Shown piece after piece: positions 44,732 to 53,853 of a DNA stretch of 64,000 bases. A program made the position numbers and the translations under genes. Source of the DNA: Peptostreptococcaceae bacterium pGA-8 (GTDB lineage: Bacteria; Bacillota; Clostridia; Peptostreptococcales; Anaerovoracaceae); contig FONK01000004.1 in the NCBI GenBank assembly GCA_900112915.1, positions 1-64,000 of the forward strand, read 5' to 3'. Numbering within the stretch: position 1 is the first letter of the stretch; every line of letters begins with the position of its first letter. The notes under the pieces were generated by a model. That model saw nothing but the letters and a program-made list of their open reading frames with translations. It did no database searches and was not told the origin of the DNA.

Positions 44732-46163
44732 AATTAAAGAGACGGCACATAGACTGATTATCGAAAATCAGGAAGAACAAATTGAAGCGCTGAAAGAGGT
44801 CATCAGACTGAAGAGCGTCGGAGACAAAACGGTCGTAAGAGATGGTAAAACCTATCCCTTCGGTCTTGATGTCGATGCCTGCTATAGAGATTTTATGGCG
44901 AGAGGCGAAGAGATGGGCTTTACATCTCAGGACTTCGACGGATATGGCGGTCATATTGAATGGGGTAAGGGCGAAGAAATTGTAGGCATTTTAGGACATC
45001 TTGATGTGGTGCCTGAGGGAGACGGATGGACATTTCCGCCTTATGATGCCCATGAAGAGGATGGCTATATCTATGGTCGAGGTACAACTGATGATAAGGG
45101 GCCGATGGTGGCGTGTCTTTATGCGATGAAAGCCCTTAAGGATGCCGGCTTGGAACCGACCAAAAGGCTTAGACTCATTCTTGGCCTTGACGAAGAAACC
45201 GAATGGAAGGGGACTGAGTACTATCTTTCCAAGACTCAAAAGCCCGACTATGGCTTCACGCCTGATGCAGAATTTCCTGTAATCAATGGGGAAATGGGAA
45301 TGCTCTTTTTCAATATAGCAAAAAAGCTGTCCTCAAATAAGGCAAAGGGTCTAAAGCTGTCGGCTTTATCAGGTGGTAATGCTCCAAATATGGTGGCTGA
45401 CTTTGCCAGAGCTGTTGTAAATCACCCTGAAAAAGAATATTATGATGGCATAAGGGAAAAGGCGGAAAGATTTAGAGAAGAGACCGGATATAAGTTGAAG
45501 CTAAAGGGCATAGGAAAGTCTCTTGAAATTACCGCTGAAGGAGTTTCTGCCCATGGAGCCCATCCATATCTGGGACTGAACGCCATTTCTATAATTATGA
45601 AGTTCCTTGGTGAATTAACCTTTGCCAATGAGGGCATCAATGAGTTTATAAGCTTTTACAATACCAATATAGGCTTTGAGCTGAACGGCAGCAGCATGGG
45701 CTGCTTCATGGAAGATGAGCAGTCAGGAGAGCTGGTATTCAATGTTGGAATGGTATCCTTAGAAAAAGAAGCTGTTTCACTGGTTATAAATATCAGATAT
45801 CCGGTTACCTGTGAGGCGGAGAAGGTTTACGAAAGCATGCAGCCCGTACTGGAGCGGTATGACTTAGGGCTTATTAAAAACCTTAATAAGGATCCGATCT
45901 TTAAAGAAGTAACCAGTCCCTTGGTTAAGACAATGATGGATGCTTATGTTGAGAATACCGGAGATGTGGAAACAAAGCCTGTAGTAACCGGTGGAGGCAC
46001 CTATGCGAGGGCAACTTCAAATATCATAGCCTTTGGGGGAGCATTTCCCGGTGAAGAGGACAGAATGCATCAAAGGGATGAAAGAATCAGCATTGAAAGC
46101 TTCATGAAAATGACTCATATCTATGCGGATGCAATACATAACCTATTAGAAGGAGAGCTTTGA
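44721..46163 (+). CDS. pepV: Dipeptidase PepV-like (M20 family)
   Basis: The zinc-dependent M20 peptidase has the metal motifs GHLDVVPEGDGW and GTTDDKGP and the catalytic Glu pair in DEETEWKG. The Sapep/PepV-type lid domain sits in the middle. TTG 44721 is chosen because AAAGGGA lies ten bases upstream; TTG 44712 is too close to it. It overlaps the Nfu-like gene by 11 bases, and its TGA overlaps the next ATG. It cleaves dipeptides in the cytoplasm. Confidence 0.9.
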   Translation: MTSKIKETAHRLIIENQEEQIEALKEVIRLKSVGDKTVVRDGKTYPFGLDVDACYRDFMARGEEMGFTSQDFDGYGGHIEWGKGEEIVGILGHLDVVPEGDGWTFPPYDAHEEDGYIYGRGTTDDKGPMVACLYAMKALKDAGLEPTKRLRLILGLDEETEWKGTEYYLSKTQKPDYGFTPDAEFPVINGEMGMLFFNIAKKLSSNKAKGLKLSALSGGNAPNMVADFARAVVNHPEKEYYDGIREKAERFREETGYKLKLKGIGKSLEITAEGVSAHGAHPYLGLNAISIIMKFLGELTFANEGINEFISFYNTNIGFELNGSSMGCFMEDEQSGELVFNVGMVSLEKEAVSLVINIRYPVTCEAEKVYESMQPVLERYDLGLIKNLNKDPIFKEVTSPLVKTMMDAYVENTGDVETKPVVTGGGTYARATSNIIAFGGAFPGEEDRMHQRDERISIESFMKMTHIYADAIHNLLEGEL

Positions 46164-46708
46164 TGGGAAATAAATATAGCACAAAAAATTTAGCAAAATT
46201 AGCAATGCTGACTGCAATTTCATGTGTTCTTGTTTTGTTAATCAGGATTCCATATCCACCGCTGCCCTTTTTAAAGTATGATCCGGCCGACATCCCGATT
46301 TTCATTACAGCATTTGCCTTCGGACCTGTTGCCGGGCTTGTAGTAACAGTTATTGTGAGCGTTTTACAGGCATTTGTTCTAGGTGATGACGGTATATATG
46401 GATGCCTTATGCACATTCTTGCAACAGGAATGTTTGTAATTGTAGCGGGAAATATTTATGCACGTCATAAGGACAAGAAGCATGCAATTTCAGCCATTAT
46501 CATTGGGGTAGTCGCTTTGACCCTTACCATGTGCATAGCGAACTATTTTGTAACTCCTATATTTACAGGAATGCCGACGGAAGCTGTGGCTAAAATGATT
46601 TTGCCTTTTATAGTACCATTTAATCTTCTAAAGGGTGGTATTAATGGTTTTATCACATTCCTCGTATATAAGAGAATTTCAGGATTTCTGCATAAGGACA
46701 GATTATAA
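46163..46708 (+). CDS. ECF transporter S component, RibU-like
   Basis: The 181-residue membrane protein has six helices. FLKYDPADIPIFITAFAFGP and LLKGGINGFITFLVYKR match the RibU group of S components, which capture riboflavin and share a common ECF module. ATG 46163 follows AAGGAGAG. No riboswitch precedes it; it is transcribed with pepV. Another vitamin substrate cannot be excluded. Confidence 0.75.
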   Translation: MGNKYSTKNLAKLAMLTAISCVLVLLIRIPYPPLPFLKYDPADIPIFITAFAFGPVAGLVVTVIVSVLQAFVLGDDGIYGCLMHILATGMFVIVAGNIYARHKDKKHAISAIIIGVVALTLTMCIANYFVTPIFTGMPTEAVAKMILPFIVPFNLLKGGINGFITFLVYKRISGFLHKDRL

Positions 46709-46712
46709 TATT

Positions 46713-47132
46713 ATGAACGAATTCTTAGTTAAAAACGAAGAGGATACCAGAGCCTTTGGTATAACCTTAGCTGAGTCTCTTAAGGCGTCTGATGTAATAG
46801 GTCTCATCGGTGATCTTGGTACAGGAAAAACGACCTTAACTAAGTATATTGCAGAAGGGCTTGGGATTGATGAAACAATTACAAGCCCTACTTTTACCGT
46901 TGTGAAGGAATATAATTCCGGCAGACTTCCACTTTACCATTTCGATGTTTACAGACTGACTTCAGGAAATGACCTATGGGAAATTGGAGCTGATGATTAC
47001 CTATATGGAAAAGGTGTGTCAATTGTTGAGTGGGCTGATTTAGTCAAAGATGGTCTCCCTGAAAACACCAAGTTTATTTACTTGGAATATGGAAAAGGGC
47101 AAAATGAAAGGATATATAAATGGGACTTTTAG
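46713..47132 (+). CDS. tsaE: tRNA threonylcarbamoyladenosine biosynthesis ATPase
   Basis: ATG 46713 gives 139 residues starting MNEFLVKNEEDTRAFG. GDLGTGKTTL is the Walker A motif, and SPTFTVVKEY and HFDVYRL are family signatures. TsaE drives t6A37 tRNA modification with TsaB and TsaD, both encoded just downstream. The gene overlaps tsaB by 13 bases. Confidence 0.94.
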   Translation: MNEFLVKNEEDTRAFGITLAESLKASDVIGLIGDLGTGKTTLTKYIAEGLGIDETITSPTFTVVKEYNSGRLPLYHFDVYRLTSGNDLWEIGADDYLYGKGVSIVEWADLVKDGLPENTKFIYLEYGKGQNERIYKWDF

Positions 47133-47848
47133 CAATTGAAACCACAGGGCCTATTGGTTCTGTGGCTCTTTATAATAATGAAAAGTTTTCCGAAATGGCA
47201 ACTGAAACAGAAATGAGCCATCTGAAGGAAATAGTGCCGCTATGCAATAAACTGCTTCTCCGGGAGGCTGTAGCTACAAAAGAGCTTGAAGCCATAGCTG
47301 TCGATGTCGGTCCCGGGTCCTTTACAGGCATAAGAATAGGTGTTGTCACAGTAAAGACCATGGCACAACTTTTAAATATACCGGTTATTCCTGTGAACTC
47401 CATTGAAGTATGGAGAGAAAAGGCACTAGATATCACAGAGGATTTTGAAGCCGTAGCTGTTATATATAACGCCAGGCGAGGTCAGGTATATGGCGGTATT
47501 TACGGAAAAAATGAAGAAGAAATTATGCCTGCAGGGGCATATATGCTCACTGACATTATAGATAAGCTTAAGGAAAAAAACATTCAAAAAGTAAGGTTTT
47601 TCGGCGACGGCATAGATGCTTATGAGGAAGATATAGCCGGAGCTGAAAAATTAAATGGTGTTGAAATCTCTTTTGCTTGTGTAGAGGATAGGTATCAAGG
47701 GGCGGAGATGCTGCTGAGATATGTGATGAGAAGGAAGGCTGATTTAAAAGCCCTGTCGTATGAACAGGTGGAGCCTTGCTATATGAGGGAAGCCGAGGCG
47801 ATGGTCAGGCTCAGAGAAGGTACCATGGGAAAAAGCAATGGTAAATAA
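47120..47848 (+). CDS. tsaB: t6A modification scaffold protein
   Basis: The 242-residue ASKHA-fold protein begins LLAIETTGPIGSVALY and has VDVGPGSFTGIRIGVVTVK, the TsaB signature. It dimerises with TsaD. It overlaps tsaE upstream and the rimI-like gene downstream by 11 bases. Confidence 0.94.
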   Translation: MGLLAIETTGPIGSVALYNNEKFSEMATETEMSHLKEIVPLCNKLLLREAVATKELEAIAVDVGPGSFTGIRIGVVTVKTMAQLLNIPVIPVNSIEVWREKALDITEDFEAVAVIYNARRGQVYGGIYGKNEEEIMPAGAYMLTDIIDKLKEKNIQKVRFFGDGIDAYEEDIAGAEKLNGVEISFACVEDRYQGAEMLLRYVMRRKADLKALSYEQVEPCYMREAEAMVRLREGTMGKSNGK

Positions 47849-48290
47849 TATGAAGGATATAGCGATTAGATTGGCAGATATTCAAGATGCCCGTGAGATT
47901 GCGGAAATTGAGAAAAGCTGTTTTCGAGTACCCTGGACCTATGAAAGCCTTACCCGAGACTTGAAAGAAAATTCAAGTGCCCGCTATTTTGTTGCCGAGA
48001 CCGATAGGGTGGTTGGCTATATGAGCTTTTGGAAGGTTGTCGATGAAGGACAGATAAACAATATCGCTGTCCTGCCTGACTACAGAAATCGAGGAATAGG
48101 CGGCAGGCTTTTGGATTTTGCCATTGAAACGGGGAACTCCATGGGTGTTAACAGCTTTACCTTGGAAGTGAGAAGCAGCAACATAGGGGCTGTTAAGCTT
48201 TATGAAAAACACGGCTTTGAAGCTGATGGCATTAGAAGAGGTTATTATCAGGATAACGGTGAGGATGCCTTAATCATGTGGTATAAATGA
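47838..48290 (+). CDS. rimI: Ribosomal-protein-alanine N-acetyltransferase-like GNAT protein
   Basis: The GNAT core shows INNIAVLPDYRNRGIGGRLL, the acetyl-CoA pyrophosphate loop, and LEVRSSNIGAVKLYEKHGF near the end. The position between tsaB and tsaD is the normal place of rimI. ATG 47838 overlaps tsaB; ATG 47850 is an alternative start. Targets may be bS18 or others. Confidence 0.9.
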   Translation: MVNNMKDIAIRLADIQDAREIAEIEKSCFRVPWTYESLTRDLKENSSARYFVAETDRVVGYMSFWKVVDEGQINNIAVLPDYRNRGIGGRLLDFAIETGNSMGVNSFTLEVRSSNIGAVKLYEKHGFEADGIRRGYYQDNGEDALIMWYK

Positions 48291-48318
48291 TTTTAATCAA
48301 GATGACTTTGGAGATAAA

Positions 48319-49335
48319 ATGAAGGATAATGAATTTATAACATTGGGAATAGAATCAAGCTGCGATGAGACCTCGGTTGCAGTCCTATCGGGAGAAAGAA
48401 CGGTATTAAGCAATATAATATCATCACAGATACCGGTTCACCGGCTCTTTGGCGGAGTTGTTCCTGAGATTGCTTCCAGGCATCATTTAGAGAACATAAA
48501 TCCTGTTATTAAGGAAGCTCTTGAAAAAGCCAATGTTACTTGGGATGATATTGATTTAATATCAGTGACAAAGGGCCCCGGTTTAGTTGGCGCCCTGGTT
48601 ATCGGCATAGCTGTGGCTAAAGCATTGGCATTTGCAAAAGACCTGCCTGTTGTGGGGGTAAATCATATGCATGGCCATATTGATGCGGCATATCTGAATT
48701 TCCGGGAGCTTAAACCGCCATTTATGTCTCTTGTAGTTTCCGGCGGGCATACCAACATTGTAAGGGTAACCGATTATAATTCCTTTACCGTTTTGGGCGG
48801 TACCAGGGACGACGCTGTAGGTGAGGCATATGATAAGGTGGCGAGGGTAATCGGTTTAGGTTATCCGGGAGGACCGAAGATAGATAAGCTGGCAAAAGAG
48901 GGAAACCCGCAGGCTGTTAATTTTAAGAGAGTATGGCTGGAAAAGGGCAGTTTGGACTTCAGCTTTAGCGGCTTGAAAACGGCTGTTTTGAACTACGTCA
49001 ATTCTGAAAAGCAAAAGGGAAATGAAATAAATCCGGCCGATATTGCGGCAGCCTTTCAGGAGGCGGTTGTTGAGGTTATAGTAGGAAAAACTATGGATGC
49101 TATGGCAGAAACCGGCGAGAAAAAGTTAGTTCTGGCAGGAGGCGTTGCATCCAACAGCAGACTTAGACAGGCGATTGAAGATGAAGCTGTGAAGAGAAGC
49201 ATCGAAGTGTACATACCGGATGCGATTTTGTGTACCGATAATGGAGCTATGATTGCTGCGGCGGGATATTTGAAATATAAGGAATTTGGGGGAGACGATT
49301 TGGATATTGATGCTTATCCGAATCTGGATATATGA
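48319..49335 (+). CDS. tsaD: tRNA N6-threonylcarbamoyltransferase
   Basis: The 338-residue enzyme transfers threonylcarbamoyl to A37. It has GIESSCDETSVAVL at the N-terminus, the metal-binding NHMHGHIDAAYL, VSGGHTNIVRV and ALVLAGG-type GGVASNSRLR. ATG 48319 follows GGAGATAAA. It overlaps the ABC-F gene by four bases (ATGA). Confidence 0.95.
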   Translation: MKDNEFITLGIESSCDETSVAVLSGERTVLSNIISSQIPVHRLFGGVVPEIASRHHLENINPVIKEALEKANVTWDDIDLISVTKGPGLVGALVIGIAVAKALAFAKDLPVVGVNHMHGHIDAAYLNFRELKPPFMSLVVSGGHTNIVRVTDYNSFTVLGGTRDDAVGEAYDKVARVIGLGYPGGPKIDKLAKEGNPQAVNFKRVWLEKGSLDFSFSGLKTAVLNYVNSEKQKGNEINPADIAAAFQEAVVEVIVGKTMDAMAETGEKKLVLAGGVASNSRLRQAIEDEAVKRSIEVYIPDAILCTDNGAMIAAAGYLKYKEFGGDDLDIDAYPNLDI

Positions 49336-51080
49336 TTGTACTTTCAGCAAAGGATATAACCAAGGTATATGGCACCGATGTAATAATAGGCGGCATTTCT
49401 TTTCATGTGAATAAGGGAGACTGTCTGGGAATAGTTGGCGTTAACGGTGCAGGCAAAACAACCCTTCTCAACATTCTCTCCGGAGACATCGAAGCTGATG
49501 AAGGGGAGTTTTTTGTTGCAAAAGAATTGTCCCTGGGGTACCTGAAGCAGCGAGAAAATTTCAAAGGAAATAATACGGTTATTGAAGCAATTTCCAAGGT
49601 GGAGGGCTACGATTATGAAAGCGAAGTTACAGGAATGCTAAAGGTTATGTCCTTTTCCGGGGACATGTTCCACAGGCCTGTAAGCAGCCTTTCAGGGGGA
49701 GAACAGGAACGACTCGCCCTTGCATGTCTTTTGTTGTCAAAGCCGGACATACTGCTTTTAGACGAGCCTACCAACCATTTGGATGTAGATACAATCAGGT
49801 GGCTTGAGCAATACATCAGAGCATATAAGGGAACTGTAATACTGGTTTCCCATGACAGATACTTTCTTGATAAAACAGTCAACAAAATAATGGAAATTTC
49901 TCATCACAAGGGAAAGGTGTACTTGGGAAACTATTCTGATTATGCGATTAAGCGGAGAGCTGTGAGAGAGGCTGAGATGAATGCCTACGACAGACAGCAG
50001 CGTGAGATTGCCAGACAGGAAGAAATGATAAGGCGATTCAAGGAAAGAGGAACCTCTAAGCTGGCAAAAAGAGCGGCTTCAAGAGAAAAAAGATTGGCTC
50101 ATATGAGCGGGGCCTTGGTGGAAAAGCCGGAGTCGCCGGAAGGAAGAATGAAGCTGACATTTAAAGAAGCCTTTCCCACAGGAAAGGATGTTGCCATCGG
50201 ATATGGAAGGGAACCACTTTTTTCAGGCTTCAATTTTGACATTAAGCGAGGGGAGCGTATTGCCATTTCAGGCCCGAACGGAATTGGCAAAACTACCTTC
50301 TTAAAGGTAATTGTCGGGCAAATGAGGCAGATGTCAGGGGTAATAAAGGTCGGTCACAATGTAGTGTTCGGATATTATGATCAGGGACAAAGACTTCTAA
50401 ATGATGGAAACACGGTGCTTGAGGAGGTTCATGGCCAGTATAGATTGTATAAAGAAAGTGAGATAAGAGGGCTTTTGGGTAGGTTTCTCTTCAAAGGCGA
50501 GGATGTTTTTCTCCGTGTAGGAGACCTGAGCGGTGGCGAGAAGGCACGATTGTCTCTTCTAAAGCTTATGATGAGCGGGGCAAATGTTTTGGTCCTTGAC
50601 GAGCCGACAAATCACCTGGATATCGACTCGAAGGAAGCCTTTGAGGATGCCTTGCTTGAGTTTCCCGGAACCATCCTGGTCGTAAGCCACGACAGATATT
50701 TTTTAGATAAGGTTCCTACAAGAGAGCTTCACTTGGGACAATTTACAGATGAACCGGAGAAGGAAGGCCTAGGACTTCTGACATCTTCAGGGGCAATTAA
50801 AATGACAGGTGCAAAAGAGCCGGAGTCATCAATATCAAGGTCTGCTGAGGAGCGGGCGGCAAAGAAGGAACAGCAGGCTGAAGAAAGACGAAGAGCCAGA
50901 GAAAAGGATAGGCTTGAGAAAGAAATTCATAAGATGGAGAAAGAAATTAAAGCCTTGAGGGAAGAAATGTGTCTTCCGGAGAATCTAACAGACTTTGTCA
51001 AATTGAGAAAGTTAGATGAAAAAGTCAATGAAACACAGCTCAGGCTGGATGAGTTTTATGAGAAATGGTTGGAATATTAA
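49332..51080 (+). CDS. ABC-F family ATPase (ribosome-associated type)
   Basis: There are two ABC domains without membrane segments. The first has GVNGAGKTT, LSGGEQERLA and LLLDEPTNHLD; the second has GPNGIGKTT, LSGGEKARLS and LVLDEPTNHLD. A linker with an Arg/Lys-rich coil (PtIM-like, about 215-255) lies between, and a C-terminal coiled coil follows. This is the housekeeping YdiF/YfmR type rather than an obvious antibiotic-resistance type. It would act on the ribosomal E site. Confidence 0.92.
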   Translation: MIVLSAKDITKVYGTDVIIGGISFHVNKGDCLGIVGVNGAGKTTLLNILSGDIEADEGEFFVAKELSLGYLKQRENFKGNNTVIEAISKVEGYDYESEVTGMLKVMSFSGDMFHRPVSSLSGGEQERLALACLLLSKPDILLLDEPTNHLDVDTIRWLEQYIRAYKGTVILVSHDRYFLDKTVNKIMEISHHKGKVYLGNYSDYAIKRRAVREAEMNAYDRQQREIARQEEMIRRFKERGTSKLAKRAASREKRLAHMSGALVEKPESPEGRMKLTFKEAFPTGKDVAIGYGREPLFSGFNFDIKRGERIAISGPNGIGKTTFLKVIVGQMRQMSGVIKVGHNVVFGYYDQGQRLLNDGNTVLEEVHGQYRLYKESEIRGLLGRFLFKGEDVFLRVGDLSGGEKARLSLLKLMMSGANVLVLDEPTNHLDIDSKEAFEDALLEFPGTILVVSHDRYFLDKVPTRELHLGQFTDEPEKEGLGLLTSSGAIKMTGAKEPESSISRSAEERAAKKEQQAEERRRAREKDRLEKEIHKMEKEIKALREEMCLPENLTDFVKLRKLDEKVNETQLRLDEFYEKWLEY

Positions 51081-51116
51081 GGATTTTGCAATGGAAACAT
51101 TCATTTGAAATTTTCC

Positions 51117-51145
51117 TTGCATTACTCTAGCCTGTACACTATAAT
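51117..51145 (+). promoter_or_regulatory. Promoter of acpP
   Basis: TTGCAT 51117-51122 and TATAAT 51140-51145 with a 17-base spacer; GGAGG precedes the ATG at 51181. Confidence 0.65.
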
Positions 51146-51180
51146 GTATGTGTTAATAAAAAGGAAGATGGAGGTTAATT

Positions 51181-51408
51181 ATGACTTTTGAAAAAATAAG
51201 AGAGATTATCGTAGAGCAGCTGAATGTGGAGGAATCCGCAGTAACAATGGACACAAACCTGATGAAGGACCTGGAAGCGGACTCATTGGATGCAGTGGAA
51301 ATCATCATGGGAATTGAAGAAGAATTCGATATTGAAATTCCTGATGAAGAAGCTGAAAAGTTCACTTTAGTAGGGGACCTTGTAAGATACGTAGAAGATA
51401 ATTGCTAG
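51181..51408 (+). CDS. acpP: Acyl carrier protein
   Basis: The 75-residue acidic protein has the phosphopantetheine site [20 protein letters not shown], with the attachment Ser in DSLD. It carries acyl chains for fatty acid synthesis. It stands alone here, with its own promoter and a hairpin after it, away from fab genes. Confidence 0.93.
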   Translation: MTFEKIREIIVEQLNVEESAVTMDTNLMKDLEADSLDAVEIIMGIEEEFDIEIPDEEAEKFTLVGDLVRYVEDNC

Positions 51409-51416
51409 AAATTGAA

Positions 51417-51447
51417 AGGGCCGTTTATTGATGGCTCTATTATTTTT
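51417..51447 (+). terminator. Terminator after acpP
   Basis: AGGGCC 51417-51422 pairs with GGCTCT 51433-51438 (one G-U), followed by ATTATTTTTT. Confidence 0.55.
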
Positions 51448-51490
51448 TAGAACGTGAAGCCTTTAGGAAGATGTATTAGGAGCTGATAAA

Positions 51491-52165
51491 ATGAAGAAGA
51501 ACACAAAAATATCAAGTGCAGTAATTAAGAGATTGCCCAGGTATAGAAGATATCTATACGAGCTTAAAAAGAAAGGTATTGAAAAGATTTCCTCTAAGGA
51601 GTTTTCAAGTCTTATAGGTTATACTGCCAGCCAGATCAGGCAGGATTTAAATAACTTTGGAGGCTTCGGACAGCAGGGATACGGATATAGCGTTGAAGGC
51701 TTATATAACGAAATAAGTGCCATTTTAGGCCTCGATAAGGACTATAAGATGGTAATAGTAGGTGCCGGAAATCTTGGCTCCGCAATTGCTAAATATACCC
51801 ACACATATAAAGGTGAGTTCAAGCTGTGCGCTGCCTTCGATGTAAAGAAAGCTTTAATCGGACAGGAATTAGATGGCTTCCCGATTATGGATTACGAGAA
51901 CATCGTTGAATATGTAGAAGAAAATGACATCAGCATCGGCATCATCTGCGTGAACAAAGAATCTGCTCAGGAGGTTGCTGACAAGTTAACCTTTGCGGGG
52001 GTAAACGGCATATGGAACTTCGCACCGGTAGATATTGAAGTGCCTTCTTGGGTTGCAATTGAAAATGTACATCTGAGCGATAGCCTTCATTCTCTTGCTT
52101 ACCATATGAACGATATTGAAAAGCTGGAAAATGAAAAAAGCAAGAAGGCTAAGGCCGGAAAATAA
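51491..52165 (+). CDS. rex: Redox-sensing transcriptional repressor
   Basis: The winged-helix N-terminus reads RLPRYRRYLYELKKKGIEKI and SLIGYTASQIRQDLNNFGGF, followed by the Rossmann NAD(H) site VIVGAGNLGSAIAKY. At 224 residues it is complete. Rex senses the NADH/NAD+ ratio and represses fermentation genes. ATG 51491 follows TTAGGAGCTG. A Rex-like palindrome occurs at 21129 in this window. Confidence 0.95.
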   Translation: MKKNTKISSAVIKRLPRYRRYLYELKKKGIEKISSKEFSSLIGYTASQIRQDLNNFGGFGQQGYGYSVEGLYNEISAILGLDKDYKMVIVGAGNLGSAIAKYTHTYKGEFKLCAAFDVKKALIGQELDGFPIMDYENIVEYVEENDISIGIICVNKESAQEVADKLTFAGVNGIWNFAPVDIEVPSWVAIENVHLSDSLHSLAYHMNDIEKLENEKSKKAKAGK

Positions 52166-52257
52166 GATATAATATAAATAACAAAAGAGTAGCATTTATG
52201 AAATTTGCTGATCTGACATTTCTAAAAATATTTGTTATGCTTCTAGTGAATAAAGAG

Positions 52258-52334
52258 GGTGTCCCACTACTGTTAAAGGTGGAGCATTAAAGAAGGTGTC
52301 TCACTACCTATATCCCAAAGGTGAAGCATTAAAG
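52258..52334 (+). repeat. Two imperfect tandem repeats after rex
   Basis: GGTGTCCCACTAC...AAAGGTGGAGCATTAAAG (52258-52292) is followed by GGTGTCTCACTAC...AAAGGTGAAGCATTAAAG (52295-52334), the second with a few extra bases in the middle. They lie directly before a terminator and the start of decayed mobile DNA. Confidence 0.6.
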
Positions 52335-52338
52335 CGAG

Positions 52339-52367
52339 CAGAGAGGATAAAACCTCTCTGTTTTTTT
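52339..52367 (+). terminator. Strong rho-independent terminator
   Basis: CAGAGAGG 52339-52346 pairs perfectly with CCTCTCTG 52353-52360, followed by seven T. Confidence 0.9.
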
Positions 52368-52569
52368 AGAAAGAATTGAATTTGATGAGCTCGAGGACAT
52401 CAGATACAAAGACTTATTTGAAAAAGAATATGCTTTTTGCCTTAAGATAAAAACAAAGCTTTTGAAAAAGGTAGAAAAATTATACCAAAAGCAAAAGGAA
52501 ACAGGAGTTATCAGAAGAGCAAATTGTAATTTTTCAGAGTTAGAAAGAGCAATGCTGGACTGGAAGTAA
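52366..52569 (+). pseudogene. C-terminal fragment of an unrecognised protein
   Basis: An open frame of 67 codons without a start reads LERIEFDELEDIRYKDLFEK and on to SELERAMLDWK, ending at TAA 52567-52569. It is charged and helical. It begins at the T run of a terminator, so it is a displaced gene end rather than an expressed gene. The family is unknown to me. Confidence 0.45.
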
Positions 52570-52709
52570 AAAACTAAACTATTTATAGTTGATTGGAGAA
52601 GTGGAGTAATATCTGCTTCTCTTTCTTATGTAAGAGGAAGATTTATAAGCATGATACAAAGCAGTGGAAAGGCATTTATAGAGCGTTAAACTTAAAATAG
52701 GTATAACAG

Positions 52710-53081
52710 TATGGCTCAGGAATAAGGCGTGCAAAAGATGCACTATTAGAAAATGGTTCTCCTAGGCTTAAGCTTTATCCGGACAATGAAGAAGATAACT
52801 ATACTAATGCAGTTATGGGTGTGAATGAAGAATTTTTGAAAGACTTTAATAGTAGTAATTATGAAAAAACTACCATGAAAACTACTACTAAAACTACCAT
52901 GAAACAGGAAGAGATTATTAAAATAATTGCTGAAAATCCTCATATAAGTGCGAAAGAAATGGCAGAGAAACTAAATCTTACCATTGACGGTGTGCGTTAT
53001 CATTTAACTAAAATGAGGAAAGCTGGACTTATTTGATATGAAGGTTCAACAAAATTAGGTCAGTGGATAATTATGAAGTAG
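52710..53081 (+). pseudogene. C-terminal end of an AlbA_2/RecG-like ATP-binding protein, with internal TGA
   Basis: The frame starts with YGSGIRRAKDALLENGSPRL, the GSGI motif near the end of AlbA_2-domain (Schlafen-like) 'putative DNA binding/ATP-binding' proteins. It continues through a Thr-rich linker to a winged helix (KEMAEKLNLTIDGVRYHLTK). TGA at 53034-53036 interrupts it, where CGA/Arg is likely, and the same frame then gives YEGSTKLGQWIIMK and stop at 53079-53081. The N-terminal two thirds are missing. The 73-residue part from ATG 52815 could still be translated as a small HTH protein. Confidence 0.65.
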
Positions 53082-53371
53082 TGGTGGTGATTATAAAGAC
53101 TTGAATATAGTCTTCTTTCCAAAATATATTGTTTTTGCCACATAATGCTAAGTAGATAAATATTGACCGGAAAAATTTTTATTCTGAAATATGGATACGT
53201 CGGAGTATCAAGTGAAGAATAAACGACAGATAAACTTTGAAGAAATTACTACTTTATTATCAAAGAATGAAAAATGCCAAATAAAAAAATGAAACAGTTA
53301 CTAGAAAATGATCGCTATATTTTTGTATTTATCAATATTTGAAGAACTTTGTTGACAAATAGCGACCTACA

Positions 53372-53479
53372 TTAGGACATTCCACCTGTTCAACCATAGT
53401 GAATATCTATGCTCACAACATTGATGAAAAGCAAAAGGAAGTAGCAGAGATAAATGAGTTTTTGCGATTGGACACATAA
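53372..53479 (+). pseudogene. C-terminal fragment of a tyrosine recombinase (phage-type integrase)
   Basis: The frame reads LGHSTCSTIVNIYAHNIDEK and then QKEVAEINEFL to TAA 53477-53479. The LGHS...Y spacing is the end of the integrase catalytic domain with the nucleophilic Tyr in NIYAH. Upstream bases do not continue in frame, so only about 35 codons survive. The stretch 53082-53371 holds no gene beyond a 33-codon frame at 53191 without a ribosome binding site. Confidence 0.65.
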
Positions 53480-53525
53480 GTAATTGAGAGCCAGAAGAGA
53501 AAATCAAAAGGCTCTCATTTTGTCA

Positions 53526-53705
53526 TTATTCATCTTTCACCTCCATGTGGTCCAAGGCGTATTTTAAAGCCATACTGATAAGTTCGTTACGGGAACGATT
53601 TGTTTTTACTGCTAAATTGTTATACTCCTCTTGTAAGGATCTATCTATGCGTATCGTCATTGTGACAGATTTATCTTCTTTAGGTGTTACTATAAATTTC
53701 TCCAT
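53526..53705 (-). CDS. Ribbon-helix-helix (Arc/CopG-type) DNA-binding protein
   Basis: ATG 53705 on the minus strand follows TGGAGG and encodes 59 residues: a beta strand (SVTMTIRIDRSL) and two helices (QEEYNNLAVKTNRSRNELIS and MALKYALDHM), the classic RHH fold. The gene is intact, unlike its neighbours. A perfect 10-base inverted repeat lies upstream at 53765-53806, a likely binding site. It may be an antitoxin-like or mobile-element regulator; no toxin-like gene is recognisable beside it. Confidence 0.75.
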   Translation of the reverse strand: MEKFIVTPKEDKSVTMTIRIDRSLQEEYNNLAVKTNRSRNELISMALKYALDHMEVKDE

Positions 53706-53764
53706 AATGCAAGTCCTCCATTGATTTTGATTACATTATAGTATTAGCAAGCATTTTAAAACTA

Positions 53765-53806
53765 TAACACAAAAGTGATTTGGATTTATACTATCTTTTT
53801 GTGTTA
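53765..53806. promoter_or_regulatory. Inverted repeat in the divergent promoter region
   Basis: TAACACAAAA 53765-53774 and TTTTGTGTTA 53797-53806 are perfect inverted repeats with a 22-base centre. TATAAT at 53815-53820 faces the plus-strand gene and TATAAT (complement of 53736-53741) faces the RHH gene. The RHH protein could bind here and control both. Confidence 0.55.
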
Positions 53807-53853
53807 CATTATGCTATAATGCTAATATCAATCAAATTTGGAGGTATGGAATT

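Noticed and set aside
52258-52334. CRISPR array
   Set aside because: There are only two imperfect units in direct tandem without spacers, and no cas genes are in the window.
52339-52367. T-box leader associated with the GGTGGA words before the terminator
   Set aside because: There is no T-box consensus (AGGGTGGNACCGCG), no specifier structure and no aminoacyl-tRNA or amino acid gene after it.
2077-53036. Stop-codon reassignment suggested by several genes with one internal stop
   Set aside because: All three stops (TAG, TAA, TGA) occur, mostly in decayed mobile genes that also have frameshifts, and intact core genes use all three as normal ends.
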